The position numbers and the translations under genes were made by a program. From an uncultured Lachnospiraceae bacterium (lineage in GTDB: Bacteria; Bacillota_A; Clostridia; Lachnospirales; Lachnospiraceae), in NCBI GenBank assembly GCA_947564305.1, contig CANOBT010000271.1, forward strand, positions 1 through 5,928: DNA of 5,928 nucleotides, read 5' to 3'. Below, piece by piece: positions 5,725 through 5,928 of this stretch (within the stretch, counting starts at the first letter, position 1; every line of letters begins with the position of its first letter). Under the pieces are notes generated by a model. It was not told the DNA's origin and did not search any database. It saw only the letters and a program-made list of their open reading frames with translations.

Positions 5725-5928
5725 ATTTTGAAAAATATCAGAGATAGAAAGAAGGTATTTTTTATTGGTATTCCACGGTTTGTCATGGAGGCCCTTTCAG
5801 ATTTAACAGAGGAATATGACCGCGGCGAGAAAATGCAGATATATTGTAAAGTCGGTGTGTCTGAATATTGCAGGATAGAAAAAGCTTCCTTTAGAGGAGG
5901 CTTTTTTCTATTGACATCAACTAGAATA
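5725..5928 (+). pseudogene. Fragment of a Uma2-family (DUF820) endonuclease
   Basis: The frame, open from 5725 to the window edge, contains PRFVMEALSDLTEEYDRGEK, then a Y-x-K-V-G-V-x-EYCRIEK block (about 5773-5880). This follows the Uma2 pattern 'PdlViEvlSpsT..D...K...Y...GV.EYWiVd', a PD-(D/E)XK restriction-like nuclease fold. The upstream half of the family, about 80-100 residues, is missing, no credible start exists (only TTG 5728 in frame), and the frame runs straight through an intrinsic terminator. Similarity ends near the expected 'YWivD' strand, with Cys where Trp is usual. It is therefore a dead remnant. A short ORF with a real start, ATG 5719, ends after nine codons and is in another frame. 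Confidence 0.6.
5879..5909 (+). terminator. Rho-independent terminator
   Basis: AAAAAGCTTCCT (5879-5890) pairs with AGGAGGCTTTTT (5895-5906), with one G-T wobble around a TTAG tetraloop, and continues into a T-run (5902-5907, then CT). It has the A-tract on the left as well, so it can work in both directions. It is the first convincing terminator after the large gene, about 260 bp beyond its stop, and may belong to the nuclease remnant or to a lost gene. Confidence 0.85.

Noticed and set aside
1..5928. CRISPR array, tRNA, rRNA, insertion sequence or retron-like element
   Set aside because: I found no regularly spaced repeats, no cloverleaf-like sequence, no transposase with terminal inverted repeats and no reverse transcriptase motif in the window.

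Overview
The window looks like an accessory region of a low-to-mid GC Gram-positive bacterium, most likely Clostridia and perhaps Lachnospiraceae. I base this on AT-rich intergenic DNA, strong Shine-Dalgarno sites (AGGAGG, AAAGGAA), A/T-ending codons in the long plus-strand gene, and an Rpn-type nuclease tail. The assignment is an inference from sequence style; no ribosomal or housekeeping gene is present to confirm it.

Layout from left to right: (1) the 3' end of a gene on the plus strand that resembles the C-terminal tail of an Rpn/PD-(D/E)XK family protein, followed at once by a strong hairpin; (2) a 552-residue minus-strand gene (344-2002) with no family I can name securely. It has a short VIQGYF-type segment near the N-terminus and a C-terminal half with ordered Cys, His and Asp motifs that recall toxin or eCIS-associated cysteine-enzyme modules; (3) a divergent intergenic region of about 440-470 bp, holding degraded coding remnants, a promoter candidate, a long RNA hairpin that buries the best Shine-Dalgarno sequence of the window, and a 26-codon leader ORF; (4) a 1047-residue plus-strand gene (2477-5620) that reads as a three-part fusion: a GT-B glycosyltransferase, a P-loop/STAND-like module without recognisable Walker residues, then a winged-helix-like segment and TPR-like helices; (5) a short 3' flank with the decayed remnant of a Uma2-type endonuclease, read across by an intrinsic terminator.

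The most interesting content is the glycosyltransferase-STAND-TPR fusion. Its architecture resembles NLR-like bacterial conflict or signalling proteins, with a sugar-transfer enzyme in the effector position. It sits head-to-head with a candidate toxin-like gene. A 49-bp piece of its own NTPase-like region (46 of 49 bases identical) also occurs in its upstream leader, where an in-frame TGA replaces a Trp codon. This suggests that a related gene copy once lay here. Functional linkage between the two divergent genes is a hypothesis from position only. The nuclease-family fragments at both ends and the compositional contrast between the two main genes fit a turnover-prone accessory locus.
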